Source: DATAEG01 sp963703085 (GTDB lineage: Bacteria; Actinomycetota; Actinomycetes; Mycobacteriales; Jatrophihabitantaceae). From it: a DNA stretch of 64,000 nucleotides. A model generated the notes under the pieces. The model was given only the letters and a program-made list of their open reading frames with translations, made no database searches and was not told the origin of the DNA. The stretch is taken from NCBI GenBank assembly GCA_963703085.1, contig OY969789.1, forward strand, positions 3,100,001 to 3,164,000, written 5' to 3'. Below are positions 8,040 to 16,049 of this stretch, piece by piece; position 1 is the first letter of the stretch; each line of letters begins with the position of its first letter. A program made the position numbers and the translations under genes.

Positions 8040-11000
8040 ATGTCCAGCACAGGTCGAACCGATCGGGTAGCCGTGCGGCTGTCTCGGTTGGGGTTCTCCG
8101 AGCCAGATGTGGCCGGAGAACTTCTGGCCGGCCCCGCGCTCGCCCTCTGGGATCGGGATGCCAACAGGCCCGTGGACGCCGGAGCCGCGGCAGTGGTCTC
8201 GGCGTTGAGCCGCGCCGCGGATCCGGACGCGGCGGCAGCGGCGCTGGCCGCGACGCTGCAGGCCGCATCAGATCGCGACGCGATGCGCACCGTCCTCTGC
8301 ACCGACGCAGCCGTCCGGTCGCGGCTCATCGCCGTCCTGGGCGCCTCCCGGGCGCTGGCCGATCACGTCGCCCGACATCCGGAGGACTGGACCGCGATGC
8401 GCAGCGATCGGCAGCTGACCGCATCGGACACCCTGAGCCGGTTGGTCCAAGCCGTGGGTGCACACGGCGCCGACCCGGTGCGGGGCAGCGCCGGCGCGCC
8501 GGCCACTGCCCCGGATCCGACTGCGGCGCTGCGGCAGGCGTACCTGCGCGAACTGCTCGCGATCGCGGGCCGCGACCTGAGTGGCGAGTGGACCATCGAT
8601 CAGGTCACCCCGGCGCTGTCCGAACTAGCCGATGCGACATTGCAGGCGGCGCTGGCCGTGGCGGCCGCCGAGCTGGGATCGACGGTGGGCTACCGGCTCG
8701 CCGTGGTCGGAATGGGCAAGGCGGGCGGGCGGGAACTGAACTACGTCTCCGACGTCGACGTGGTGTTCGTCGTCGAGCCGGCCGACGGCGCCGACGAGGT
8801 GACGGCGCTGGCAGCCGGCTCCGCGACTGCCGCCGCGATGATGCGGATCTGCCGCTCGGTGGCCTGGGAAGTCGACGCGGCGCTGCGGCCGGAGGGCAAG
8901 GCCGGCCCGCTGGTCCGGACCCTGGCCAGCCACGAGGCGTACTACCGGCGCTGGGCAAGCACGTGGGAGTTCCAGGCGCTGATGAAGGCGCGGCCGATGG
9001 CCGGCGATCTCCAGCTCGGCGCCGACTACGTCGCAGCCATGCAGCCGATGGTGTGGGCCGCCGCCGAGCGGGCCGACTTCGTCGCCGACGTCCGCAGTAT
9101 GCGGCGGCGGGTGGTGCAGCAGCTGCCGGTCGAGATCGCCGAGCGCGAACTGAAACTCGGCCCCGGTGGCCTGCGTGATGTGGAGTTCGCCGTCCAGCTG
9201 CTGCAGCTGGTGCACGGCCGGGCGGACCCGTCCCTCCGGCAGGCTGCGACGCTGCCTGCGCTCGAAGCCTTGCGCGACGGTGGATACGTCGGCCGTGACG
9301 ACGCGACGAGCCTGGCTGACGCGTACCGGTTCCTGCGCGCCACCGAGCACCGGCTCCAGCTGTTCCAGCTGCGGCGTACCCACCTCGTCCCCGACGAAGA
9401 CCACGCCCGGCAGCGGCTGGCCCGCTCGCTCGGGTTCCGGCCGGACGACCGCGGCGACTCGCGCGCCGTCTGGGAGGCGGAGTGGGCGCTGCACGGCCGC
9501 GAAGTGCGCCGGTTGCACGAGCGGTTGTTCTATCGGCCACTGCTGGAGGCGGTGGCCCGGGTCCCGGCCGGCGAGCTGCGGTTGACCACGGCGGAAGCCG
9601 GTCGACGACTGTCCGCGCTCGGCTTCACCAACCCGCGCAGCGCGCTGGGACATATCGAGGCCCTCACCAGCGGGTTGTCACGCCGCGCGGCCATCCAGCG
9701 TGCCCTCTTGCCGGCGATGCTCGAGTACTTCGCCGACGCAGCCGATCCCGACGCCGGACTGCTGGCCTACCGCAAGGTGTCCGATGCCCTAGGTGGTAGT
9801 CACTGGTACCTGCGCACGTTGCGCGACGAAGGCGGCGTCGCTGAACGGCTGGGCTACCTGCTGGCAACCAGCCGCTACGTCGCAGACCGTTTGGTGGCAG
9901 TGCCGGACTCGATGCGGATGCTGGCTGAGCGCGAGCTGCCGTTGCGATCCGCCGAGGATTTGCGGTCGGTGATGACCGAGACCGCCCGGCGGCAGGCGGA
10001 CCCGCAGGCGGCGGTAGCAGCCATCCGGTCCATCCGGCGCACCGAACTGCTGCGGGTGGCCTGTGCGGATCTGCTGCGGCTGGCCGACGCGGACGAGGTC
10101 GCTGCCGCGCTCACCGCAACCATGGATGCCACCCTGCAGTCCGCGCTGGAGGTAGCCATAGACGCTGTCCTGATGCATCGCGGCGTCGACCGGCTGCCCA
10201 TCGAGGTGGCGGTGATCGCGATGGGTCGCCTCGGCGGCGCGGAGCTGGGCTATGGCTCGGATGCCGATGTGCTGTTCGTCTACGACCGCACCGAGCCCGG
10301 GCAGCTCGCCGAGTCGGACGCGGCAGCGCTCGCACAGGATGTGATGGACCTTTTCCGGACGCTGTTGTCCGCGCCCAGCGCCGATCCGCCGGTGGCCATC
10401 GACGCAGGTCTGCGACCCGAAGGGCGCAACGGGCCGCTCACCCGCTCGCTGGCGTCCTACGCCGCGTACTACCAGCGATGGGCGTCGATCTGGGAGGCGC
10501 AGGCGTTGCTGCGCGCCCGGCCGGTGGCCGGGTCCACCGCGTTGGGGGAGAAGTTCGTCGAGCTGATCGACCCGATCAGATACCCGGCCGGTGGGTTGGC
10601 GCCGGCCGACATATTGGAGATCCGGCGGCTGAAGGGCCGCATCGATGCCGAGCGGCTGCCGCGCGGCGCCGACCCGGCGACGCACACCAAACTGGGCCGC
10701 GGGGGTCTCGGGGACGTGGAGTGGACCGCACAACTGCTGCAGCTGAACCACGCGGCAGAGGTCGAGGAACTCCGCACCACGAGCACGCTCGGTGCGCTGC
10801 GTGGAGCCCAAAAGGCCGGCCTGCTCAGCGACGCGGCGGCCGAGGCCCTGGCCGCCGGATGGCAGATGGCGTCGCGGACCCGCAACGCGATCGTGCTGGT
10901 GCGGGGCAAGGCCGAGGACCAGTTGCCCGCGGCCGGCCCGGCTCTCGTCGGCGTCGGTCGCGCGCTCGGGTATCCGGCGTCCTTCGATCCCGGGCAGTTC

Positions 11001-11111
11001 GTCGATGACTATCGCCGGGCCGGTCGGCGGGCCCGGCGCGTGGTGGAGCAGGTGTTCTACGACGGAGCGGGTGCCGGACGATCCGGCTCGGGTAACGTCG
11101 CCGGCCGGTAG
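8040..11111 (+). CDS. glnE: Bifunctional glutamine synthetase adenylyltransferase/deadenylase
   Basis: GlnE attaches AMP to and removes it from a Tyr of glutamine synthetase, turning it off and on with nitrogen supply. Two nucleotidyltransferase halves are visible. The first has MGKAGGRELNYVSDVDVVFV, the deadenylylase side. The second has MGRLGGAELGYGSDADVLFV, the adenylyltransferase side. Both keep the paired Asp residues. Each is followed by a helical region with LGPGGLRDVEF or LGRGGLGDVEW. The length of about 1023 residues is normal for actinobacteria. The ATG at 8040 is used; earlier in-frame starts at 7986 and 8001 overlap the preceding gene. The 3' end overlaps the convergent PAP2 gene by 55 bases. 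The likely target is GlnA1. Confidence 0.95.
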   Translation: MSSTGRTDRVAVRLSRLGFSEPDVAGELLAGPALALWDRDANRPVDAGAAAVVSALSRAADPDAAAAALAATLQAASDRDAMRTVLCTDAAVRSRLIAVLGASRALADHVARHPEDWTAMRSDRQLTASDTLSRLVQAVGAHGADPVRGSAGAPATAPDPTAALRQAYLRELLAIAGRDLSGEWTIDQVTPALSELADATLQAALAVAAAELGSTVGYRLAVVGMGKAGGRELNYVSDVDVVFVVEPADGADEVTALAAGSATAAAMMRICRSVAWEVDAALRPEGKAGPLVRTLASHEAYYRRWASTWEFQALMKARPMAGDLQLGADYVAAMQPMVWAAAERADFVADVRSMRRRVVQQLPVEIAERELKLGPGGLRDVEFAVQLLQLVHGRADPSLRQAATLPALEALRDGGYVGRDDATSLADAYRFLRATEHRLQLFQLRRTHLVPDEDHARQRLARSLGFRPDDRGDSRAVWEAEWALHGREVRRLHERLFYRPLLEAVARVPAGELRLTTAEAGRRLSALGFTNPRSALGHIEALTSGLSRRAAIQRALLPAMLEYFADAADPDAGLLAYRKVSDALGGSHWYLRTLRDEGGVAERLGYLLATSRYVADRLVAVPDSMRMLAERELPLRSAEDLRSVMTETARRQADPQAAVAAIRSIRRTELLRVACADLLRLADADEVAAALTATMDATLQSALEVAIDAVLMHRGVDRLPIEVAVIAMGRLGGAELGYGSDADVLFVYDRTEPGQLAESDAAALAQDVMDLFRTLLSAPSADPPVAIDAGLRPEGRNGPLTRSLASYAAYYQRWASIWEAQALLRARPVAGSTALGEKFVELIDPIRYPAGGLAPADILEIRRLKGRIDAERLPRGADPATHTKLGRGGLGDVEWTAQLLQLNHAAEVEELRTTSTLGALRGAQKAGLLSDAAAEALAAGWQMASRTRNAIVLVRGKAEDQLPAAGPALVGVGRALGYPASFDPGQFVDDYRRAGRRARRVVEQVFYDGAGAGRSGSGNVAGR

Positions 11112-11887
11112 CCACCGTGACCGGAGAGCAGGTGCTGGATGCCGAAGCCGATCAGCAACACCGCGGCACCGCCTACCGCGTCCAACACGAAGTGGTTGGC
11201 GGTGCCGACGATGACCAGCAGGGTGCCGATCGGGTAGAGCAGCGCGAGGATCCGCAGCCACAGGATGCGCGAGCAGAAGAAGACCGACAGGCCGCCCCAG
11301 AGCGCCCATGCGATGTGCAGGCTGGGCATCGCCGCGTACTGGTTCGACCGCTCGGCCAGCTTGGGGTCGGCCAACGACCCCCACGTGTGGAACTTGATCA
11401 ACGTGTCGATGTAGCCGTACTGCGGCAACAGCCGCGGCGGGGCAAGCGGGTAGAGGTAGAAGCCGACCAGGGCGACGATCGTCGTGGCGAACAGGACGGT
11501 GCGCGCACCGCGGTAGATCCGTGGGCGCGCAACGAACAGCCAGACCAGCACGGCGATGGTCACCACGAAGTGCAGCGTCGCGTAGTAGTAGTCCATGACC
11601 TGTGCGATCGGCTCGTGTAGGCCGACCCAGTGGTTCAGCGAACGCTCGAAGTTGAGATGCAACCGGTCCTGCAGATGCTGCACCGCGCGGCCGTGCCGCA
11701 GCGCTACCGACGCGTGGTTGGGAACGGCGTTGCGCACCAGGCCGTAGAGCCAGTACCCGATGACGATGAGGCCGATCTCCTGCCACCACCGCGGCCGCCG
11801 GTACCGGGTCATCTGGGCAGGGAGGATGCCGGTGAATCCGCGCTCGTGCACACCGAGCCGGTCGTCAACGTTCACAGGCACCTGCAC
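11057..11887 (-). CDS. PAP2-superfamily membrane phosphatase/transferase (inositol phosphoryltransferase-like)
   Basis: The 276-residue protein has about six membrane helices and the three PAP2 motifs adapted as in Aur1/IPC-synthase-like proteins: YPLAPPRLLP, then AAMPSLHIAWAL with the catalytic His, then GTANHFVLDAVGG with the second His and Asp. Members dephosphorylate lipid phosphates or transfer phosphoryl-inositol groups in the membrane. The substrate cannot be read from sequence. The C-terminus is Pro/Ala-rich and overlaps the end of glnE on the other strand. An internal ATG (MTRYRRPRWW) about 26 codons in is an alternative start. Confidence 0.85.
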   Translation of the reverse strand: MQVPVNVDDRLGVHERGFTGILPAQMTRYRRPRWWQEIGLIVIGYWLYGLVRNAVPNHASVALRHGRAVQHLQDRLHLNFERSLNHWVGLHEPIAQVMDYYYATLHFVVTIAVLVWLFVARPRIYRGARTVLFATTIVALVGFYLYPLAPPRLLPQYGYIDTLIKFHTWGSLADPKLAERSNQYAAMPSLHIAWALWGGLSVFFCSRILWLRILALLYPIGTLLVIVGTANHFVLDAVGGAAVLLIGFGIQHLLSGHGGYRPATLPEPDRPAPAPS

Positions 11888-12014
11888 ATCGTAGGGACCG
11901 CGGCATCGCTAATTTTGCAGGGGAGGTCGAGGTGCGCTTGACAGCCCGAACGGCGTCGGAAACGGTGTGCAGGCACGATCGGCCGGCGGCGAGGAGAAGC
12001 GGGGTGCCCAGGCC

Positions 12015-13664
12015 ATGACGTTCGGACCGGCCGGCGCACCTGGACAGCGCCCCCTGCCCGTGCCCGGGCCGCCGGATCTGTCCGCGCACCGGCAGCGGAT
12101 CGGCATGGAGATCGCCCAGCGGCAGGCCGGGATCGCGCGCGCCGAGACAGACATCGGTCAGGCCGTGGTCGATGCGTTGAGCGCCCCGGGCGCACCCGCG
12201 CCGCCCGCGCACTTGCAGGAGGAGCTGGGCCGCATCCAGGCGGCACGGGGCTACATCGACCAGTTGGGCCAGCAGCTGCAGGCGATCGATGCGCAGTTCG
12301 CCGCCGCCCAGGCCCACCGTCCCGACCCGGCGAGTTCCTGCCCGGCGTGCCGCTCGGCGACCGTGCCCGGGCAGCGGTTCTGCACGGTGTGCGGCGAGAA
12401 GCTCGTCGACCGGGAGGTGGCCAGTCCGGCGCCCGGAGGTGTCGCGCCCGGCACTCTGCCCAGCTGCGCGCAATGTGGCCGGCCGGTCGAGCCAGGGTTG
12501 ACGTTCTGCCCGTTGTGCGGCTGGCGGGTGGGACGCTCCGGGGTGAAGTGGTATCGGGCGCGCTGGCTTCGGATCCTGCTGGGTGGGCTGGCGCTCTACT
12601 TCTTCACCCGCATCATGCTGCCGCACCTCGGGTATCCGATCGCGGCGATCATCGCGGACCTGATCATCGGCGCGGCGATCGTGCCGGTCAGCTTCGTGGC
12701 ATGGCTCTATGAGCGCGGCACCCGCGATCAGACGCCGCCCAGTGCGTTGTCCCTGGCGTTCCTGCTCGGCGGCGTGGTCGGCACGATGATCGTGTTCGTC
12801 GTCTCGCAGCCGATCCACATCAAGGGCAACTGGCAATTCGTGCCGGTCGGCTTCATCGAGGAGGGCGCCAAGCTCGCCATCGTGCTGCTCTTCCTGCGCC
12901 GCAAGGATCTCGGCGGGGCGGACCGCGGCTTGGTCATCGGCGCCGCCGTCGGGATGGGATTCGCAGCGCTGGAGACGATGCAGTACGGACTGACCGCCTT
13001 CCTGCAGGTGTTCATCTCGGTGCTGCGTCAAGGTGGTGGCGCCGGCGACGCGTTCCACTACGGCGTGAAGTTCCTGAACCAGAACCTGCAGTTGCGCGGC
13101 CTGCTCGCCCCGATGGGGCACGGCACCTGGACTGCCATCATCGCCGGTGTCATCTGGTTCACCCGGGCCCGCGGGAAGAAGTGGTACAGCGCCCCACTCT
13201 GGATTGCGTACGTGGCGATGGCTCTGCTGCACGCGCTCTATGACATCTCGATCGGCGCCAAGGTCGGGCAGATCTCGTTGCTGGGATCGAAGGTCGGCAT
13301 CTTCGGCATCATCCTCGGTCTCGCCGGGTTCGCTACATTGCTGGCGATCGTGATGCTCGCGCGGCGCGGGCGCGATCCGGTATCGCAGTTCTTCGACGCC
13401 GCCACCCGGCTGACGAAGGGCGCGGTGGCTGATTCTGGCCGTCCAGGTTACGGTCTGCCGCCCTGGCCGGGAGCACCCGGCGGGGGACCGGGATGGGCGC
13501 CGCCGGGGCCACCGGCCGGCTGGCAGCCGGGACCGCCGGCCACTTCGCCGGGCTGGAGCGCCGCGCCGCCCGGGCCGGTCGGGGCCGCGGCCGGAGTGCC
13601 GCCGGGGATGCCGCTGCCGGCACCGGGTCCCGTCCCGCCCGGCTACTCCGGGATGCCCCGATGA
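12015..13664 (+). CDS. PrsW-family membrane protease with N-terminal zinc ribbons
   Basis: The 549-residue protein begins with a helical, coiled-coil-like stretch (residues about 20-95). Two CxxC pairs follow (CPAC...CTVC and CAQC...CPLC) that look like paired zinc ribbons. Then come about eight membrane segments with PrsW-type glutamyl-protease motifs EEGAKLAIVL, GFAALETMQYG, PMGHGTWTA and LLHALYD. The last ~90 residues are Pro/Gly-rich. PrsW enzymes cleave membrane anti-sigma factors or antimicrobial peptides within the membrane; the substrate here is unknown. ATG at 12015 is preferred over the upstream GTG at 11967. It overlaps the next gene by four bases (ATGA), so the two are translationally coupled. 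Confidence 0.82.
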   Translation: MTFGPAGAPGQRPLPVPGPPDLSAHRQRIGMEIAQRQAGIARAETDIGQAVVDALSAPGAPAPPAHLQEELGRIQAARGYIDQLGQQLQAIDAQFAAAQAHRPDPASSCPACRSATVPGQRFCTVCGEKLVDREVASPAPGGVAPGTLPSCAQCGRPVEPGLTFCPLCGWRVGRSGVKWYRARWLRILLGGLALYFFTRIMLPHLGYPIAAIIADLIIGAAIVPVSFVAWLYERGTRDQTPPSALSLAFLLGGVVGTMIVFVVSQPIHIKGNWQFVPVGFIEEGAKLAIVLLFLRRKDLGGADRGLVIGAAVGMGFAALETMQYGLTAFLQVFISVLRQGGGAGDAFHYGVKFLNQNLQLRGLLAPMGHGTWTAIIAGVIWFTRARGKKWYSAPLWIAYVAMALLHALYDISIGAKVGQISLLGSKVGIFGIILGLAGFATLLAIVMLARRGRDPVSQFFDAATRLTKGAVADSGRPGYGLPPWPGAPGGGPGWAPPGPPAGWQPGPPATSPGWSAAPPGPVGAAAGVPPGMPLPAPGPVPPGYSGMPR

Positions 13665-14008
13665 GCCTGTTCGACAAGGCGATCAATGCAGCCTCCGACA
13701 TCGCCCGGACCTCGGCGGAGAATTACCGTCGCTCCCAGCAGCGGCGGGCGGTGTTCGACCAGATCGCCATGCACCAGCAGACGATCGCCTGGTCGCTGGC
13801 CCGGATCGGGCGGCTGCAGCTGGAGGCCAGCAAGTCCGACCGCTCGGCACTTCCGTCGTCGACCGGGCCCGCCGTCGAGGCGATCAAGGCGTGGGAGGCC
13901 GACATCGCACGACTGGCCGACCAACTGCGCGTCCTGGACTCCCAGGCGGCGGCGATGCACTCGCAACAGCCGGGCCCGCAGTCGCCTGGCGCACCGGCGC
14001 CGCGCTAG
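13661..14008 (+). CDS. Small helical protein coupled to the PrsW-like protease
   Basis: This 115-residue protein has no recognised family. It starts at an ATG overlapping the stop of the PrsW-like gene. Residues about 1-95 are predicted helical with heptad-like spacing (AVFDQIAMHQQTIAWSLARI and AIKAWEADIARLADQLRVLD), and it ends in a short Gln/Pro-rich tail. The helix pair resembles the N-terminal coiled-coil region of the protease gene product in composition, so the two could pair. It has no signal peptide or membrane segment. The function is unknown; the tight coupling is the only functional clue. Confidence 0.7.
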   Translation: MSLFDKAINAASDIARTSAENYRRSQQRRAVFDQIAMHQQTIAWSLARIGRLQLEASKSDRSALPSSTGPAVEAIKAWEADIARLADQLRVLDSQAAAMHSQQPGPQSPGAPAPR

Positions 14009-14023
14009 CGGGTCGGTACCGAT

Positions 14024-14563
14024 TCAGCCGAACAGGGTCGGTTGGGTATCGGGTAGGTCAGCGCCCTCGATGGTGAGCAGCGTGCGCTTCGTGGTGGTTC
14101 CCCCATTGGCCGAGAAGCCACCGAGCTTTCCGCCCGCGGCAACCACGCGGTGGCACGGCACGACGATAGGAATCGGGTTGCGTCCCAAAGCCTGCCCGAC
14201 GGCCTGTGCCGCCCCGGGCTCACCGAGTTCGACCGCCACCTGCCCGTAGGTGAGCCACCTGCCCGGATCAATACCTCGGGCAACGCGGTACACCCGGAGA
14301 TGGAACTCCGGCACGCCGGTGAGGTCGACTGCCAGGTCGCGGAGGTCATCGGGCTCGCCGCGAAGCAGCGCCGTGATGCGATCGATCGCATCGCGGATGA
14401 CAGCCGGCGCTTCGCGCTCCGCTGCGCCGGGGTGGTATTGCAGCAGCCGGGCCTTCGTGCGCTCGGGTGTCTGCTCGGGGAGTTGGACACCGACGATGCC
14501 GCGCGGCGTCCAGGCGATGGCGCAGCAACCGACCGCGGTGTCGAACAACGCGAACGTTTTCAT
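14024..14563 (-). CDS. ogt: Methylated-DNA--[protein]-cysteine S-methyltransferase
   Basis: This DNA-repair protein removes O6-alkyl groups from guanine by transferring them to its own cysteine. The 179-residue product has the small N-terminal ribonuclease-like domain and then LTYGQVAVELGEPGAAQAVG, part of the DNA-binding helix-turn-helix. The active-site motif is IPIVVPCHRVV with Cys137. A typical C-terminal tail with GGFSANGG follows. The ATG at 14563 begins the family-like sequence MKTFALFDTAVG. A frame extended to 14737 runs through a repeat element and is rejected. The repeat element directly abuts this start codon, so the promoter and ribosome site may lie in the repeat. Confidence 0.92.
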   Translation of the reverse strand: MKTFALFDTAVGCCAIAWTPRGIVGVQLPEQTPERTKARLLQYHPGAAEREAPAVIRDAIDRITALLRGEPDDLRDLAVDLTGVPEFHLRVYRVARGIDPGRWLTYGQVAVELGEPGAAQAVGQALGRNPIPIVVPCHRVVAAGGKLGGFSANGGTTTKRTLLTIEGADLPDTQPTLFG

Positions 14564-14680
14564 GATCGCCTGATCGGTTGACTCGCGGACCCCTCGCTTC
14601 GCGTCGGGGTCCACTCGCAACCGATTCCTCGCTTCGCTCGGGCAAGCCGGCGATCTGCTCTTCGCGCGAGCGCTCATCGC
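14564..14680 (-). repeat. Dispersed repeat family A, inverted and internally deleted copy
   Basis: Read on the minus strand, this 117-base segment begins GCGATGAGCGCTCGCGCGAA and ends CCGATCAGGCGATC, like the copies at 1995-2271. It lacks about 20 bases around the first GAGCGNAGCGAG motif. One end contains the stop codon of the nickel permease (14674-14676) and the other touches the ogt start codon. The element therefore fills the whole gap between the two genes. Confidence 0.85.
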
Positions 14681-15837
14681 GTGGTGCTGGGCGCGAGGTC
14701 TGCTGACCATTTCTCCTCGATGCGGCCGTATCGCCACACCATCAGGGCGGCCAGCCAGGAGACGAAGAACAACGCGACGATGCCGTAGCCGGCGTAGTCC
14801 AACGGGATGTCAGCGATCGCCGAGATCGGGCCGGAGGTGATGTTCGCCTGGTCGGCCAGTACCCCGATGAGTTCGATGGTGCCGATGATGAGCGCTACTG
14901 CGACCGAGATCGCGGTGATGGTGATGTTGTAGAACACCTTGCGCACCGGCTTGGCGAACGCCCAGCCATACGCGGCGTTCATGAAGACGCCGTCCACGGT
15001 GTCCATCAGGCACATGCCGGCGGCGAACAGGATGGGCAGGACCAGGATCGAGTAGAAGGGCAGGTTGAACGCAGCTGCACCGCCGGCGAGGACCAGCAGG
15101 CCGACCTCCGTCGCGGTGTCGAAGCCAAGTCCGAACAGGACGCCGATCGGGTAGATATGCCAGGCCTTGCGCACCGACCTCGTCAGGCCGCCGAGGAACC
15201 GGTTCATGAACCCGCGTTTGTTGAGCTGATCTTCCAGCGCCTGCTCGTCGTACTTGCCGTCCCGCATCTCCCGGAACACCCTGATGATGCCGAGCAGCAC
15301 GACGAGGTTAAGGATGCCCAGGATCCACAGGAACGTGCCGGACACCGAGGCGCCGATGACGCCGGTGACGGAGTGCAGACTCGAGTTGTCGTTCTCGACC
15401 TGACCGGCCAGCGCCTTCACGCCGACCGAGAGCAGGAACGCGAGCATGAAGACGATCGTGGAATGACCCAGGGAGAACCAGAAACCGACCGACAGCGGTC
15501 GGCGGATCTCGGCATCGGGATCCTCGTTCTTCGCGGCGGCGTTGTCGGCCATCAACTTCCGGGTGGCGTTGTCGACGGCCGCGATGTGGTCGGCGTCGAA
15601 GGCGTGCCGCAGGCCGAAGGTGTACGCCAGCACGCCCACCCCGATGTTGAAGATCGGGTGATCACCACCGAGGTGGTAGTGATGCGGGACGACCAGGCCG
15701 AACAGGATGCCGAAGCCGAGCACGTGCAGCAGGATGATGAAGCCCAGCATCCCGCTGAGCGATCGCCAGTCCCGTCGACCAAGGCTGGCCATGAACCCGG
15801 ACAGGCTGCGCCGAAGGGTCGGTGCCGGAGCGGTCAT
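14674..15837 (-). CDS. Nickel/cobalt transporter, NiCoT family (HoxN/NixA-like)
   Basis: The 387-residue integral membrane protein imports Ni2+ or Co2+. It has about eight membrane helices. The NiCoT signature RHAFDADHIAAVDN (HX4DH) lies in the second helix, with LGHSTIVFMLAF, GFDTATEVGLL and LFAAGMCLMDTVDGVFMNAAYGWA downstream, all hallmark motifs. The ATG at 15837 is preceded by GAGGAG, which supports it over the ATG twelve bases upstream. A Fur-type palindrome with Nur-like half-sites sits 85 bases upstream, which favours nickel. Its stop codon coincides with the edge of a repeat element, so the C-terminus may have been trimmed or replaced. Confidence 0.9.
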   Translation of the reverse strand: MTAPAPTLRRSLSGFMASLGRRDWRSLSGMLGFIILLHVLGFGILFGLVVPHHYHLGGDHPIFNIGVGVLAYTFGLRHAFDADHIAAVDNATRKLMADNAAAKNEDPDAEIRRPLSVGFWFSLGHSTIVFMLAFLLSVGVKALAGQVENDNSSLHSVTGVIGASVSGTFLWILGILNLVVLLGIIRVFREMRDGKYDEQALEDQLNKRGFMNRFLGGLTRSVRKAWHIYPIGVLFGLGFDTATEVGLLVLAGGAAAFNLPFYSILVLPILFAAGMCLMDTVDGVFMNAAYGWAFAKPVRKVFYNITITAISVAVALIIGTIELIGVLADQANITSGPISAIADIPLDYAGYGIVALFFVSWLAALMVWRYGRIEEKWSADLAPSTTR

Positions 15838-15921
15838 CTGTCTCCTCATGTGTCGCCAGGGCCCGGCCGGCTAGCTCGCCTGTCTCGAAGATCTACGCAC
15901 GACCCTAAACACCTCGACGGC

Positions 15922-15944
15922 TTACTGCAATCTATTCGCAATAA
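15922..15944 (-). promoter_or_regulatory. Candidate Nur/Fur-family operator upstream of the nickel permease
   Basis: A 23-base imperfect palindrome bounded by TTA and TAA contains TTGCGA-ATAGA-TTGCAG on the minus strand. The Streptomyces nickel-uptake regulator Nur binds tTGCaa-n5-ttGCAA, and this site matches it in core bases and spacing. It is AT-rich in an otherwise very GC-rich gap and lies upstream of the permease start. The divergent gene at 16050 could also be affected. Confidence 0.55.
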
Positions 15945-16049
15945 GGAACTCGCGAGGTCGATCCGGCCCCACGCTCCCGGGTCTGCCCGGGTGCGGCCCC
16001 TAGACTCCGGTGGAAGGTGACGAAGGCGGCGACTGCGGGAGACAGGCTG

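Noticed and set aside
9789..11789. A 666-residue minus-strand open frame opposite glnE
   Set aside because: It is low-complexity Arg/Ala/Gly-rich, has no family motif and lies antisense to the clear GlnE coding sequence. High GC content makes such frames common.
11967..12014. Upstream GTG start for the PrsW-like gene
   Set aside because: The extra 16 residues look like leader sequence translated by chance, and the ATG at 12015 fits better.
14564..14737. N-terminal extension of ogt through the repeat element
   Set aside because: The extension is wholly repeat-derived; the protein family begins at the ATG at 14563.
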